Assembly: GCA_022376925.1 (NCBI GenBank)
Contig: JAIOJX010000002.1
Span: forward strand, 40,200,501 to 40,264,500
Reading direction: 5' to 3'
DNA length: 64,000 nt
Source: Tragulus kanchil
Lineage: Eukaryota; Chordata; Mammalia; Artiodactyla; Tragulidae
The position numbers and the translations under genes are program-made. Of this stretch, positions 46,150 through 57,755 are shown one piece after another (the stretch's first letter is position 1; the number at the start of each line of letters is the position of its first letter). The notes below the pieces were generated by a model that searched no databases, had not been told where the DNA came from, and saw only the letters and a program-made list of their open reading frames with translations.

Positions 46150-47084
46150 ACCGTATAGTTTCAGTTCCAGCTGCTGACACCAGACAACGAAAGACACATT
46201 TGTCTTCAACAGCCTGGATTACAGTGAAGACAGGGGCTCTTTGGGTAGATAAACCTAAGAAGAATAAGACGACCCTCACAGTGCCTCTCAGGAAACTCTG
46301 TCTAGTTTGTGTAGGGGGCTCCCTTGGGCCATCGGTGGGAGAAGAAAGTTAAGAGAACAGTGTCAAAGCCCCAAGGAGCTTATTAGAGAAGCTGAACAAA
46401 CGTATTGGAAAATGATCATAAAAATGTAATAAAAAGTGATCACAGGAAGTGAGAGTTCTGAGAGATAGACACGGTGGCTATGTAGAGCAGAGAAGAAAGG
46501 TAATCCTTCACTTTCCAGAATGCAAAGGGCAACAGCCTCACCTATGATCCCAGTAACAGATGGACATTCCTCTAAAGGGGTCAAATCCTGCAGATACACA
46601 CAAAGAAACAGACAAGAAAGAAACAGACACGGTGAGTGAAAGGGTTGGAATTTCTTTGACACACACGTTTGTGCTCATCATTATTTAAAACTAAATACCT
46701 CTGCACAAGCACTTTATATTAAATACTATTTCCATTTTTCTTCAAATATCAGCTAAATCTTTATATAATTCTTTATATAATTTTCAGTACATATACTTAA
46801 ATTTAATTAACAGTTATCCAGATATATTAAGGAGTATTAAGTATGTGTATATGCAAACTAAACATATGCTGTTTTTAATTTAATTGTGTCTAGAACCTAA
46901 ATTTGAATGAGTTTATTTTCCATTATAAATCTTAAAATGAAAATTAAACCACAAAGTATAGGATAAAAAATGGTACCTACTCTTGGTTTTAAATTCACAC
47001 CAAACATTTACATGTCAGAACCCATGATTTGAAGGGAAGGAAGACATTAAAGAAGAGAAAAAATAGCTTCAGTGGATTTCTAAT
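46150..47084. other. Unassigned single-copy DNA, perhaps an old repeat near 46350-46520
   Basis: Around 46370-46520 the wording CCCCAAGGAGCTTATTAGAG and AGTGATCACAGGAAGTGAG recalls an ancient interspersed repeat, but I cannot assign the family. The remainder is A+T-rich. Confidence 0.4.
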
Positions 47085-49316
47085 TTTGTAAACTTTTCTG
47101 AGGGAAAATAGTCAAAAAATGAATAAGCAAAAAATTCAGATATTGGGATTTTATAGACTCCACTGACAAATCCTTCACATCTTCTTTATTTCATTCACCA
47201 TACCCCCAGCATTTCTCCCATGCAGTTTGCCTTAGACAAGTGGGGATGTGGCCATGGGAATCTGTTTTTGGTAATGAAAGGCAAACAGAAGTATTTGCAC
47301 AGATTCTAATTTCTCTCCAGTTGAAAGTCAAGCCAGTTCTCCTGAAATTTTCCTCCATCCTCTGGGAGTGAAATCTGGATGTGAATCTGAGCGTCTTGGA
47401 TCCCAGAAAGGAAATCATCCAATAATGTTGAAAGAAAAGATATAAGACCCTGACCAGGCATGATCCTGTGCTGGAGCTGCCTGCCTGCTCTGGGGTATGT
47501 CCTAACCCCACACTCATTACAGAGAGAAGCAAGCATTCATCCTTTTAAAGACACTCTTAAGCTCTCTTTGCTTTAGCAATACAGACTAGAACCTTATCAG
47601 TGGACCTTGCTGTCTGTAGGAATATTTTTCTCATCTCATTCTGCATCTCAGTAGATTAAATTTCTTATCCTCAGTCTACAGGACATGGGTAACTTCCCCG
47701 AGCACTTACTTATGGCTTCTAAAATTAGGTGGTGGTCTGTTGAACTCCAAGGTACCTTATTACAGAAGTTTTAAAATCTTTAAGACACAGAGTAATAGAC
47801 AGATTTTACTATTCTTTTCTAGCTTTCACTGATTATCTTTTTAAAACACATGTAAATTATTTGGTGTATATCATCAATATTGTTAAATACATTATCTCAC
47901 AACACATGTTCAAGTTAAAATGTCAGATAGTAACACTAACATTCACAATGTCTGCCATTGAACTGTGAGAAAGGGATCCTCCAGGGTGCTGTGACGGCCT
48001 GGAGGGATGGAATGGGAGGGATGTACATATGACTAATCTGGGATCATACATGTTTGTAAATAACAAAACTCTGTAAAAGTAAAAGTAAAATACAAATAAA
48101 AATGAAGAACATCGGCTCAGTGGTAAAGAACTCACCTGAGAATGATGACTAGAGTCTTAGAGATTTGTGCCTTCTCACTTCAGGTCCTGAAATCCTGGAC
48201 TTTGTAAATTTTTGAGGGAAAATAGTCAAAAAATGAATAAGCAAAAAATTCAGATATTGGGATTTTATAGACTCCACTGACAAATCCTTCACATCTTCTT
48301 TATTTCATTCACCATACCCCCAGCATTTCTCCCATGCAGTTTGCCTTAGACAAGTGGGGATGTGGCCATGGGAATCTGTTTTTGGTAATGAAAGGCAAAC
48401 AGAAGTATTTGCACAGATTCTAATTTCTCTCCAGTTGAAAGTCAAGCCAGTTCTCCTGAAATTTTCCTCCATCCTCTGGGAGTGAAATCTGGATGTGAAT
48501 CTGAGCGTCTTGGATCCCAGAAAGGAAATCATCCAATAATGTTGAAAGAAAAGATATAAGACCCTGACCAGGCATGATCCTGTGCTGGAGCTGCCTGCCT
48601 GCTCTGGGGTATGTCCTAACCCCACACTCATTACAGAGAGAAGCAAGCATTCATCCTTTTAAAGACACTCTTAAGCTCTCTTTGCTTTAGCAATACAGAC
48701 TAGAACCTTATCAGTGGACCTTGCTGTCTGTAGGAATATTTTTCTCATCTCATTCTGCATCTCAGTAGATTAAATTTCTTATCCTCAGTCTACAGGACAT
48801 GGGTAACTTCCCCGAGCACTTACTTATGGCTTCTAAAATTAGGTGGTGGTCTGTTGAACTCCAAGGTACCTTATTACAGAAGTTTTAAAATCTTTAAGAC
48901 ACAGAGTAATAGACAGATTTTACTATTCTTTTCTAGCTTTCACTGATTATCTTTTTAAAACACATGTAAATTATTTGGTGTATATCATCAATATTGTTAA
49001 ATACATTATCTCACAACACATGTTCAAGTTAAAATGTCAGATAGTAACACTAACATTCACAATGTCTGCCATTGAACTGTGAGAAAAGGGGATCCTCCAG
49101 GGGTGCTGTGCGACGGCCTGGAGGGATGGAATGGGAGGGATGTACATATGACTAATCTGGGATCATACATGTTTGTAAATAACAAAACTCTGTAAAAGTA
49201 AAAAGTAAAATACAAATAAAAAATGAAGAACATCGGCTCAGTGGTAAAGAACTCACCTGAGAATGATGACTAGAGTCTTAGAGATTTGTGCCTTCTCACT
49301 TCAGGTCCTGAAATCC
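47085..49316. repeat. Direct duplication Q (copies 47085-48199 and 48200-49316)
   Basis: Offset 1114 over most of the length. In its last 240 bases copy 1 lacks several bases that copy 2 has: GAAAGGGATCC versus GAAAAGGGGATCC, CAGGGTG versus CAGGGGTG, GTGACGG versus GTGCGACGG, AAAAGTAAAAG versus AAAAGTAAAAAG. The deficit is always in the upstream copy. The content is unassigned, with an L1-like 3' end. The last 350 bases of copy 2 also start duplication R. Confidence 0.96.
49090..49228 (+). mobile_element. Possible ruminant L1 3'-end fragment (also 47970-48112 and 50172-50310)
   Basis: GTGCGACGGCCTGGAGGGAT, GGAATGGGAGGGATGTACAT, ATGACTAATCTGGG and ACAAAACTCTGTAAAAGTAA follow the order of the last bases of ruminant L1 3'UTRs, ending in an A-rich tail. 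It is short and worn. A head-like scrap of SINE (GGCTCAGTGGTAAAGAAC) follows directly. Confidence 0.4.
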
Positions 49317-49319
49317 TGG

Positions 49320-49902
49320 CTCTGACAGTTCAATCATGTACTTTTCAATATCATTGGTGACGATGCACAGATTCTGTGAAGGTAGCTTTTATAGTTTTTT
49401 CCCTTACATTTTCACAAATAATGTCTTCTTTGATGCCAGAGTTCTCTTTCTCAGCCTAATGACAGCCAGGCTCAGTGTCTAACTTCAGGCATGTCAATGT
49501 TGGAAGAGAGTGTGTCATGGGGTAGAAACACAGACACCTGCCCTGACCTGGTGCACCTCCTTCCTGATCTTCAGAAAATTAGCTGACTCGGAAACTCTGG
49601 TTAGCTTTTACTAGAATGAAAAAGAGAAAGAAAAAGAAAGGGATGTAATGTCATTTTCACTGAAAAGAAATTGAGAGTCTTAAACGTGTATGCTATAATC
49701 CAGTGGAGATTATCCGGGAAAGGCAAAGCTAACTCAATATTTGACAATCTATTAGTGTAATTAAATAAACCAATGAAATAAGGAAAAATATATGCGGAAG
49801 CTGTCTTTTCATGGTTTGATAGCTCATTATTTTAGGTTGAATAGCATGACATAATCTGTACCAAAGTATATTTATCCATTTATTTACTAAGTAGTAGTAG
49901 AG
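49320..49902. other. Unassigned DNA (also 50405-50985)
   Basis: Only a purine run (GAAAAAGAGAAAGAAAAAGAAAG at 49617-49640) stands out. Held twice through duplication R. Confidence 0.5.
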
Positions 49903-50027
49903 CTAAATTGCTTCAGTTTTGTCTGACTCTTTGTGATCCCATGGACTATAGCTCACCAGGTTCCTCTGTCCATGGGATTCTTCAGGCAAGAATACTGGAG
50001 TGAGTTGCCATTTCCTCCTCCAGGGAT
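49903..50027 (-). mobile_element. Bov-tA SINE (minus), truncated at the end of R copy 1
   Basis: GCTTCAGTTTTGTCTGACTC, ACCAGGTTCCTCTGTCCATG, CAGGCAAGAATACTGGAGTG, then broken at CTCCAGGGA where filler begins. The tRNA head is missing. Confidence 0.9.
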
Positions 50028-50985
50028 ATGTTATAATAACACATGTTCAAAAAAGTTATTTGGTGTATATCATCAATATTGTTAAATACATTATCTCACA
50101 ACACATGTTCAAGTTAAAATGTCAGATAGTAACACTAACATTCACAATGTCTGCCATTGAACTGTGAGAAAAGGGGATCCTCCAGGGGTGCTGTGCGACG
50201 GCCTGGAGGGATGGAATGGGAGGGATGTACATATGACTAATCTGGGATCATACATGTTTGTAAATAACAAAACTCTGTAAAAGTAAAAAGTAAAATACAA
50301 ATAAAAAATGAAGAACATCGGCTCAGTGGTAAAGAACTCACCTGAGAATGATGACTAGAGTCTTAGAGATTTGTGCCTTCTCACTTCAGGTCCTGAAATC
50401 CTGGCTCTGACAGTTCAATCATGTACTTTTCAATATCATTGGTGACGATGCACAGATTCTGTGAAGGTAGCTTTTATAGTTTTTTCCCTTACATTTTCAC
50501 AAATAATGTCTTCTTTGATGCCAGAGTTCTCTTTCTCAGCCTAATGACAGCCAGGCTCAGTGTCTAACTTCAGGCATGTCAATGTTGGAAGAGAGGTGTG
50601 TCATGGGGTAGAAACACAGACACCTGCCCTGACCTGGTGCACCTCCTTCCTGATCTTCAGAAAATTAGCTGACTCGGAAACTCTGGTTAGCTTTTACTAG
50701 AATGAAAAAGAGAAAGAAAAAGAAAGGGATGTAATGTCATTTTCACTGAAAAGAAATTGAGAGTCTTAAACGTGTATGCTATAATCCAGTGGAGATTATC
50801 CGGGAAAGGCAAAGCTAACTCAATATTTGACAATCTATTAGTGTAATTAAATAAACCAATGAAATAAGGAAAAATATATGCGGAAGCTGTCTTTTCATGG
50901 TTTGATAGCTCATTATTTTAGGTTGAATAGCATGACATAATCTGTACCAAAGTATATTTATCCATTTATTTACTAAGTAGTAGTA

Positions 50986-51197
50986 GAGCTAAATTGCTTC
51001 AGTTTTGTCTGACTCTTTGTGATCCCATGGACTATAGCTCACCAGGTTCCTCTGTCCATGGGATTCTTCAGGCAAGAATACTGGAGTGAGTTGCCATTTC
51101 CTCCTCCAGGGGATCTTCCCAACCCAGGGATCATACCCATATTTCATGTTTCCTGCATTTCAGGTAGATTTTTTATCTGGAAAGCAACCTGGGAAGC
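50986..51197 (-). mobile_element. Bov-tA SINE (minus), full in R copy 2
   Basis: Same element as 49903-50027 but continuing through GGGATCTTCCCAACCCAGGG to the tRNA head (AACCTGGGAAGCC). The 84-codon frame at 51019 is a SINE artefact. Confidence 0.92.
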
Positions 51198-51594
51198 CAA
51201 AGGATATCCCAGTTGCTTCCACGTTTTGGCAATTATGAATAAAGCAGGCTCTGACTCCAGTTTCTTCTGTTAAGAATTCTACTGTCTCAAATACACAATC
51301 TAGAGATGCCTAAATTTCTTAAGCATTAAATAAAGAAATAACTGAATGAAATAGAAAATGAAGCAGGAAAATACTGGAAAGTATGATATATGATTGTCAA
51401 GAATTGCAAAGGCTCTGTGACTTATGTGCTGGCCAGCTATGTATCTCATGACTGTTGGCAGAAGACGTGAGACTCCCAGCTCTGTGCTGAAGGTGAATTT
51501 ATTAGTCACAGTGATTGCAACGGGCAGAACTTCATTATTTTGTGCGCTGGTTTCCTGACCCTTGGGTCCCATGGAGCAGAGGAAAGAGGGCTGT
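51198..51594. other. Unassigned single-copy DNA
   Basis: A 100-codon minus-strand frame (51300-51602) has no recognisable motif. No repeat family could be assigned. Confidence 0.45.
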
Positions 51595-52081
51595 TGATTC
51601 ATGACTGGGGCTGTATCATCACAAAGCCCAGAACTGAAGGGTCAGTAAGTGCTCAAACCGGCTTCAGTGGACACTATTATCTTATTATACTGAGCAGTAC
51701 ACCTGCCTGCCTGCTCCAGGGGAGACATTCTCTCTGCTTCCCAAGACTGAGAGCAAATAAGCTATTTTCCATTTAAGAAACTGCTAGTTAGTGCTATCAT
51801 CCAATGCTATACAAACATCCTTGCCAATATCTTTCAGAGGAGGGACAGCCCGTGTTTCCCATGCAAGATGCATGAATTAGGAGAGACAGGGGAAAACTGC
51901 GTCAAAAAGCTGACTTAAGCATGAGAGAGCACTTTGTACCTAAAAATAAACAAAGTCACCAAGAAAAACTCAGGAAGTGTAACTAGGTAATAACTGGAGA
52001 TGTACACTTGCCCAACAGCAGGAATATAGCATCTCAAATATCAGACGAACGTTAAATTGGAAAGCAACGTAAAGTAGTCAT

Positions 52082-52364
52082 AAAGAATATAAAATAGGGC
52101 TTCCCTGGTGGTCCAGTGGGTAAGACACCACTTGGCAGTGCAAGGGGCATCAGTTCAATCCCTAGCCTGGGAAGATTTCACGTGCTACAGAGTGGTTGGA
52201 CTGCTGTGCCCAACTACCGAGCCGGAGTTCTGAAGCGCATGTGCCCAGAGCCGGTGCTCTGCAACGAGAGAGGCCACTGTGATGGGAGGCCCACACAGGC
52301 CAAAGAACAAAGATAAATAAATGAAATATCAATAGAAGTGACCAAAACAAAAGAATATAAAATA
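52082..52364 (+). mobile_element. CHR-family SINE with perfect 15-base target-site duplication, copy 1
   Basis: AAAGAATATAAAATA at 52082-52096 and at 52350-52364 flanks the element at 52097-52349. Head GGGCTTCCCTGGTGGTCCAG, GTTCAATCCCTAGCCTGGG, GCATGTGCCCAGAGCC, CTCTGCAACGAGAGAGGCC, then tail ATCAATAGAAGTGACCAAAA. The short tail and perfect flanks suggest a comparatively recent insertion. Confidence 0.95.
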
Positions 52365-53215
52365 AAACTGAATATTGCATACTCGTGTATAGAACACATG
52401 CAAGACCACGGGTGGTAAATCAGTGGAAAAATTGAAAAAAAAAAAAAAAAAAAATGCTATAGGCATAAATGGACACTTAAAAGAATGCCTCGTGAGTATT
52501 TGAAAATAAATTTCAGTGTTGCTAGATATTAAATGAATAAACCAATGATACCGACCTAAGTTCTTGCTCTGTGGATATGTATTGGTAGAATTCATGTAAA
52601 TTGATAGAATATTTTATTTTATTTTTGTACAGAGTTTTGTTGTTTACTGCCACACATTAGCCTGAATCCACCAAAGACTGGGCCCTAGTATCATCGAACA
52701 GAAGCCCAGAACTGAGGGTCAGTAAGTGTGATTCATGACTGGGGCTGTATCATCACAAAGCCCAGAACTGAAGGGTCAGTAAGTGCTCAAACCGGCTTCA
52801 GTGGACACTATTATCTTATTATACTGAGCAGTACACCTGCCTGCCTGCTCCAGGGGAGACATTCTCTCTGCTTCCCAAGACTGAGAGCAAATAAGCTATT
52901 TTCCATTTAAGAAACTGCTAGTTAGTGCTATCATCCAATGCTATACAAACATCCTTGCCAATATCTTTCAGAGGAGGGACAGCCCGTGTTTCCCATGCAA
53001 GATGCATGAATTAGGAGAGACAGGGGAAAACTGCGTCAAAAAGCTGACTTAAGCATGAGAGAGCACTTTGTACCTAAAAATAAACAAAGTCACCAAGAAA
53101 AACTCAGGAAGTGTAACTAGGTAATAACTGGAGATGTACACTTGCCCAACAGCAGGAATATAGCATCTCAAATATCAGACGAACGTTAAATTGGAAAGCA
53201 ACGTAAAGTAGTCAT

Positions 53216-53498
53216 AAAGAATATAAAATAGGGCTTCCCTGGTGGTCCAGTGGGTAAGACACCACTTGGCAGTGCAAGGGGCATCAGTTCAATCCCTAGC
53301 CTGGGAAGATTTCACGTGCTACAGAGTGGTTGGACTGCTGTGCCCAACTACCGAGCCGGAGTTCTGAAGCGCATGTGCCCAGAGCCGGTGCTCTGCAACG
53401 AGAGAGGCCACTGTGATGGGAGGCCCACACAGGCCAAAGAACAAAGATAAATAAATGAAATATCAATAGAAGTGACCAAAACAAAAGAATATAAAATA
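53216..53498 (+). mobile_element. CHR-family SINE, copy 2 (in duplication S)
   Basis: Counterpart at offset 1134 with the same target-site duplications at 53216-53230 and 53484-53498. It was therefore copied with its flanks. Confidence 0.95.
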
Positions 53499-53811
53499 AA
53501 ACTGAATATTGCATACTCGTGTATAGAACACATGCAAGACCACGGGTGGTAAATCAGTGGAAAAATTGCAAAAAAAAAAAAAAAAAAATGCTATAGGCAT
53601 AAATGGACACTTAAAAGAATGCCTCGTGAGTATTTGAAAATAAATTTCAGTGTTGCTAGATATTAAATGAATAAACCAATGATACCGACCTAAGTTCTTG
53701 CTCTGTGGATATGTATTGGTAGAATTCATGTAAATTGATAGAATATTTTATTTTATTTTTGTACAGAGTTTTGTTGTTTACTGCCACACATTAGCCTGAA
53801 TCCACCAAAGA

Positions 53812-54295
53812 TATACATATGTTGCTATGGAACATTCATTAAATGTGTATGAAACATTTCAAATTATTTATATGTTTGATCTTACTAATCAAGATCAATC
53901 TACGGTCAGGAATTTTTCAATCTCTGTTATAAGAAATCTTTATATAAGTGGATCCATAGTAAGTGCGTTTAAAGAAGTTAGCATTTAAATTGATATCAAT
54001 CTTGATGGGCAATAGTGTAATTATTTTAAAATAATAGACAAACCTGAAAGGAAACCCCAGCCATCAAAAGACACTGATATAAGAAATATGAAATGAGAAG
54101 AAAAAAATGTTCTCAGTATATTTTCAAATGGTGAAAACAGAAGACAGTACAATGACATGTTCTCTTAAAATAGAGCATGACATGCATGTACATACATGAA
54201 CACATGGCTGTAAAGATAGATACAGGTAAAGTTAAATACAGGTTTATGCTGAGTTCAGCATGATTTTTGGTTTTGATTTCTCTATTTTCCAATGT
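53812..54295. other. Unassigned AT-rich single-copy DNA
   Basis: No recognised repeat or gene. Confidence 0.5.
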
Positions 54296-54905
54296 TCTTG
54301 GTCTAACACTTTTCAATTTGACTTTCAGGCTCACAGGAAGTTGCAAAGATTGTGTAGAGAGGTCGCGTGCAGCCATGCTCAATTCCCTTTCATGTCACGG
54401 GTCACATGACCAGGGCGCAGTGTCAAAGCCAGGACGTCTGCATGTACATGGCATGTGCAGCTGTGTGCACCAGCCTGGCGGTCATGATGTGGGACTGTTT
54501 CAGTTACAAAGACCTCACACCTTTGCTTGCCTTCACCCAGGCCAAAAAAAAAAAAAAAAAAAGGTCTCGCGGATAAATGCCCAGAGGGGCAACTGCTGGG
54601 TGGAGTGAGGAGCTCATGTTTGTTTTTTATTTTAAAGAAACTGGTGAACTGTTTTCCCATGTGGCTTTAGAATATTCCATTTTAATAACTAATGTAAGGG
54701 AGACCCAATTTCTCTAACATCCTTGTCACGATATGATCGCCAATGTATTTTCTATAGTTGTTATGATATATTTGGAAAGATATTATTGTGGCCTCAGTTT
54801 GCTTGATGATGCTGAGCATATTTTCATGTACTTACTTGCTACCTGTGTATTTTCTATGCTGAAATATCTTTCCGTGTCTTTTGCCCATTTACTAATTATT
54901 GGCAA
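54296..54905 (-). mobile_element. Old L1 relic (minus) with an internal A-run
   Basis: The right part reads GGCAACTGCTGGGTGGAGTG, GGTGAACTGTTTTCCCATGT, ATGATGCTGAGCATATTTTC, CGTGTCTTTTGCCCATTTAC. The left part (CACAGGAAGTTGCAAAGATT, GTAGAGAGGTCGCGTGCA) fits the more 3' L1M region in reverse. About 20 A at 54543-54562 sit between. The two may be one element or two. Confidence 0.6.
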
Positions 54906-55745
54906 AGATACAAAAGCAATTCAGTAAGATAAAGTCTTTTAAATTGTGCTCAAACAATTGGCGACATATGTCTGTAGATATGTATTTCTATATAGAAAAT
55001 CTTTAATATATATTATATATGTAATATATAGTATCTCTATAAAAAATAAAAATCTAATATATAATAAATAAAACACCAATATATACTTGCATATATATAA
55101 TCAAAAAGTCAAATGCAACCTAAACCTTACACCTGATACAATAATTAAGTCTAAATGTTTTCCAAATTTAAATGTAAGACATAGGAAGAGTCTTGAAGAC
55201 CTAGGGCTTGGTGAGATCTTCTTAGACATGACTTTCAAAGAATGAGGCATTAAAAAAACCACAAAAAATGATAAATTGAATATCATCAAAATGAAAACAT
55301 TTGCCCTGCTAATTGAGTTTCACATTTTTCTTTTTACCTGCCACACTAAATTGCTAAGTCACTTGAGGAGAAATTTTATGTCTGTTTATATTAAGTATGT
55401 CTATTTCAGGTGCCAGAAAATGATTAATCGTAATTGAATAAGCAAGTGAATCTGTGTATTAGAGTATTTAGCATATGTTCAGGCATTGCTGTTATTGAAT
55501 ATTTATATGGTGCTATGCTAACTCTGAGGTGTGGAAATTCTCTAGTGCTCAGCAAGCATGTAATGAGTGATCGTAAAATGAATATATTCACCAACCAAAA
55601 GGATGGATACCCCAAAGGAAAGTAAAAAGTCTAGTTCACTTTCCAAAAAGTAAACAGCATTTGGAGGGACGGTCTTTACCTACATAGAAAAAATATGCCA
55701 AGGAGTCAAAATATAAATTATTAAGGAAATAAAAAGGTGGGTCAA
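54906..55745. other. Unassigned AT-rich single-copy DNA
   Basis: Contains a TA-rich patch (54980-55100). Nothing else recognised. Confidence 0.5.
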
Positions 55746-56074
55746 AGAGGACCCAATAGGGGCTTTCCTGGTGGTCCAGTGGGTGGAGAGTCTGCCTTGC
55801 AGTGCAAGGGGCACCAGTTCAATCCCTGGCCTGGGAAGATCCCGCGTGGTGAGGAGCAGCTGGACTGGTGTGTCCAACTGGGAGCTGGTACTCTGGAATG
55901 CATGCGCCCAGAGCCCATGCTCTGTGACGAGGGAGACCACTGCAATGGAAGGCCCACACAGTCCGAAGAGAAAAGATGGATGAAAACAAATGGATTAAAA
56001 AAAAAAATCAATAAAAGAGGCCAAAAAAGAAAAAAATTGAAAAAAAAAAAAAAAAAAGAGAGAGAACCCAACAG
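55746..56074 (+). mobile_element. CHR-family SINE with long A-tail and imperfect target-site duplication
   Basis: Head GGGGCTTTCCTGGTGGTCCA, GTTCAATCCCTGGCCTGGGA, GCATGCGCCCAGAGCCC, GGAAGGCCCACACAG and a tail with a run of about 18 A at 56039-56057. Candidate flanking duplication AGAGGACCCAATAG (55746) versus AGAGAACCCAACAG (56061), 12 of 14 matching. The 122-codon frame at 55737 is a SINE artefact. Confidence 0.9.
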
Positions 56075-56727
56075 TAGCTCAGAGGGAAGAGGAGAAAGAC
56101 ACTGAGAAACTAGAAAGAAGCTGCTGGGCCTTGGGGTCTGTCTCAGGTCACTGCTTTTATACGTATGGTGACAAAATTTTCTATCAAGAAGGAGTCAGTA
56201 AAACAAAGTCTAAACTGAAAGCATGGATATAATGGAATCAGTGAAATAATTTAAAGTATATTTTAAAAAACTTAAAAGACATTAGTAATTCCTTTTTCCT
56301 TATTTGATTGTTTTTGTTTTTCTGAAGGGGAAAAGATGCCCTCCTCTTACTAAACTCTGTGCCTACCATTCCTCTGCTTCTCTTTGCTTTCCCTGGAAAA
56401 CAAAACTTTAGGACATGCAGAATGTCCGAGCAAAGAACTCTGAAGAGCCGTTTCTCCATAAAGAAAAGATACTACCAGAAAAATTATCAAAGTGTACTTG
56501 TTCAGAACACTAGAAATCCACCAAAAGCTTGCACCCAAACACCCAAACGTGTTTATTAAGAAAGAATAAGTGCATCATGGTAAAGACAGCAAGGGTTGTG
56601 AGTTTGACCTTGCTCTCTGCCTAAGGCTACAGCAGACATGAATATCAACAGTCTTTTAACATTATTCCATCTGAAAGAAATCAAAGAAAAGAATGTATTG
56701 TCTGATTCTAAGCTGATAAGTAGTTGC
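56075..56727. other. Unassigned single-copy DNA
   Basis: Frames up to 73 codons, no motif recognised and no repeat assigned. Confidence 0.5.
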
Positions 56728-56949
56728 CCACCTAATGTGAAGAGTGGACACATTTGAAAAGACCCTGATGCTGGAAAAGACTGAGGTCAGGAGGAAAAGG
56801 GAGATGGAGGATGAGATGGTTGGATGGCACCACTGATTAAATAGACAGGAGTTTGAGCAAACTCCAGAAGATGGTGAAAGATAGACAAGTCTGGTGTGCT
56901 GAAGTCCATGGGATCACAGAGTCGGACACAACTTAGTGACTGAACAATA
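56728..56949 (+). mobile_element. BovB/Bov-A2 3' fragment
   Basis: TTGAAAAGACCCTGATGCTG, GGATGAGATGGTTGGATGGC, GGAGTTTGAGCAAACTCCAG, AAGTCCATGGGATCACAGAG and CACAACTTAGTGACTGAACA: the last 220 bases of the BovB 3' region. Confidence 0.88.
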
Positions 56950-57532
56950 AGTAGCTGTCAGAGATTGGAGGAATGGGTAATTTGGTAGGAGTGTTAATGG
57001 CTCAGAGTCTCTTTCTGTGGTGATGGAAACATTTTGGAATTCAGCAGTGATGTTGGTTACACACTTTTGTGAGTAAACTAAAAAAGCTGGTGCATTGTAC
57101 ATTTCAGGGAGGGTGCATTCTGTAATATTTGCATTATACCCAATAAAGTTGTTGTATAAAAAATGACCTCCATAATACTTAAAAGTAAATATATGTGTGA
57201 AATCACGTTAACAATTGCTTAATTAATATAAATTTGTATACTTCCTACAATGTCACCTATTTCACTAGCAGTGCTGTTGATTGTTTCCCACTAGAAAGTC
57301 TGCACACTAATATTTATGTGGTAGCAAGTTAGGAGCTAGGTTGCCATATATATAATAAATAGAGACAATGAAAAATTTATAAAAATGTTCCTGTACAGTT
57401 TATAGCAAAATAAAAATAAGTAATAACCCCTGGATAATAGTCGTTAAGTTTATCACAAAGCTTGTAAATAAGTTCCATGGAATCGTGTACCTGTCTGTGA
57501 GGAGGTGAGTTTATGCTGGATTTAAGAGATCT
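56950..57532. other. Unassigned single-copy DNA
   Basis: At 56996-57150 blocks like GGTGATGGAAACATTTTGGA and GGAGGGTGCATTCTGTAATA resemble the final part of an old L1 3'UTR (sense), but the match is too short to call. The rest is A+T-rich. Confidence 0.4.
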
Positions 57533-57755
57533 TCAGCCATGTAGCTCAGTGATAAAGAATCCACCTGCCAATGCTGGAGATGCAGAAGATGTGGGTTCAC
57601 TCCCTGGATCTGGAAGGTCCTCTAAAAAAGGAACTGACAATCCAATCCATTCCAGTATCTTTACCTGAAGAATTCCAGATAGAGGAGCCTGGCAGGCCAC
57701 AGTACATAGAAGCACAAAGAGTTGGACATGACTGAGTGACTAAACAACAACAAAA
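57533..57755 (+). mobile_element. Bov-tA SINE
   Basis: Head CCATGTAGCTCAGTGATAAA, B-box GGGTTCACTCCCTGG, then GGAACTGACAATCCAATCC (with a small internal repeat), CAGTATCTTTACCTGAAGAA, GTTGGACATGACTGAGTGAC and a CAACAACAAAA end. Duplication W starts in its tail. Confidence 0.92.

Larger units (their letters stand above)
48971..51110. repeat. Direct duplication R (copies 48971-50026 and 50056-51110)
   Basis: About 1055 bases repeated, offset 1085, with 29 bases of filler. One indel (GAGAGTGTG versus GAGAGGTGTG). Copy 1 stops inside a Bov-tA, while copy 2 continues through it. The first part is the third appearance of a block also at 47857 and 48971. Confidence 0.97.
51595..53811. repeat. Direct duplication S (copies 51595-52677 and 52729-53811)
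   Basis: 1083 bases repeated, offset 1134. The 51-base filler (52678-52728) is itself a damaged version of 51606-51652 (it keeps AAGCCCAGAACTGA-GGGTCAGTAAGTG). The A-run of the copies differs slightly (AAATTGAAAA versus AAATTGCAAAA, 52434/53568). It carries a CHR SINE with its target-site duplications. Confidence 0.97.

Noticed and set aside
45777..46352. 191-codon plus-strand open frame, the longest in the window
   Set aside because: Its central 100 codons or more run through a CHR SINE with intact target-site duplications. The residues match those seen wherever this SINE is read in the same frame (29417, 35354, 52162 minus), so the frame is a repeat artefact.
47191..47532. 113-codon minus-strand frame, repeated at 48305-48646
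   Set aside because: Overlaps another open frame on the same strand, shows no known motif, and its exact repetition is explained by duplication Q and not by a gene family.
54541..54562. Poly(A) run as the tail of a processed pseudogene
   Set aside because: No coding-like sequence ends at it. The sequence on both sides fits L1 in reverse, so the run is better seen as a simple repeat or a scar of a small insertion.
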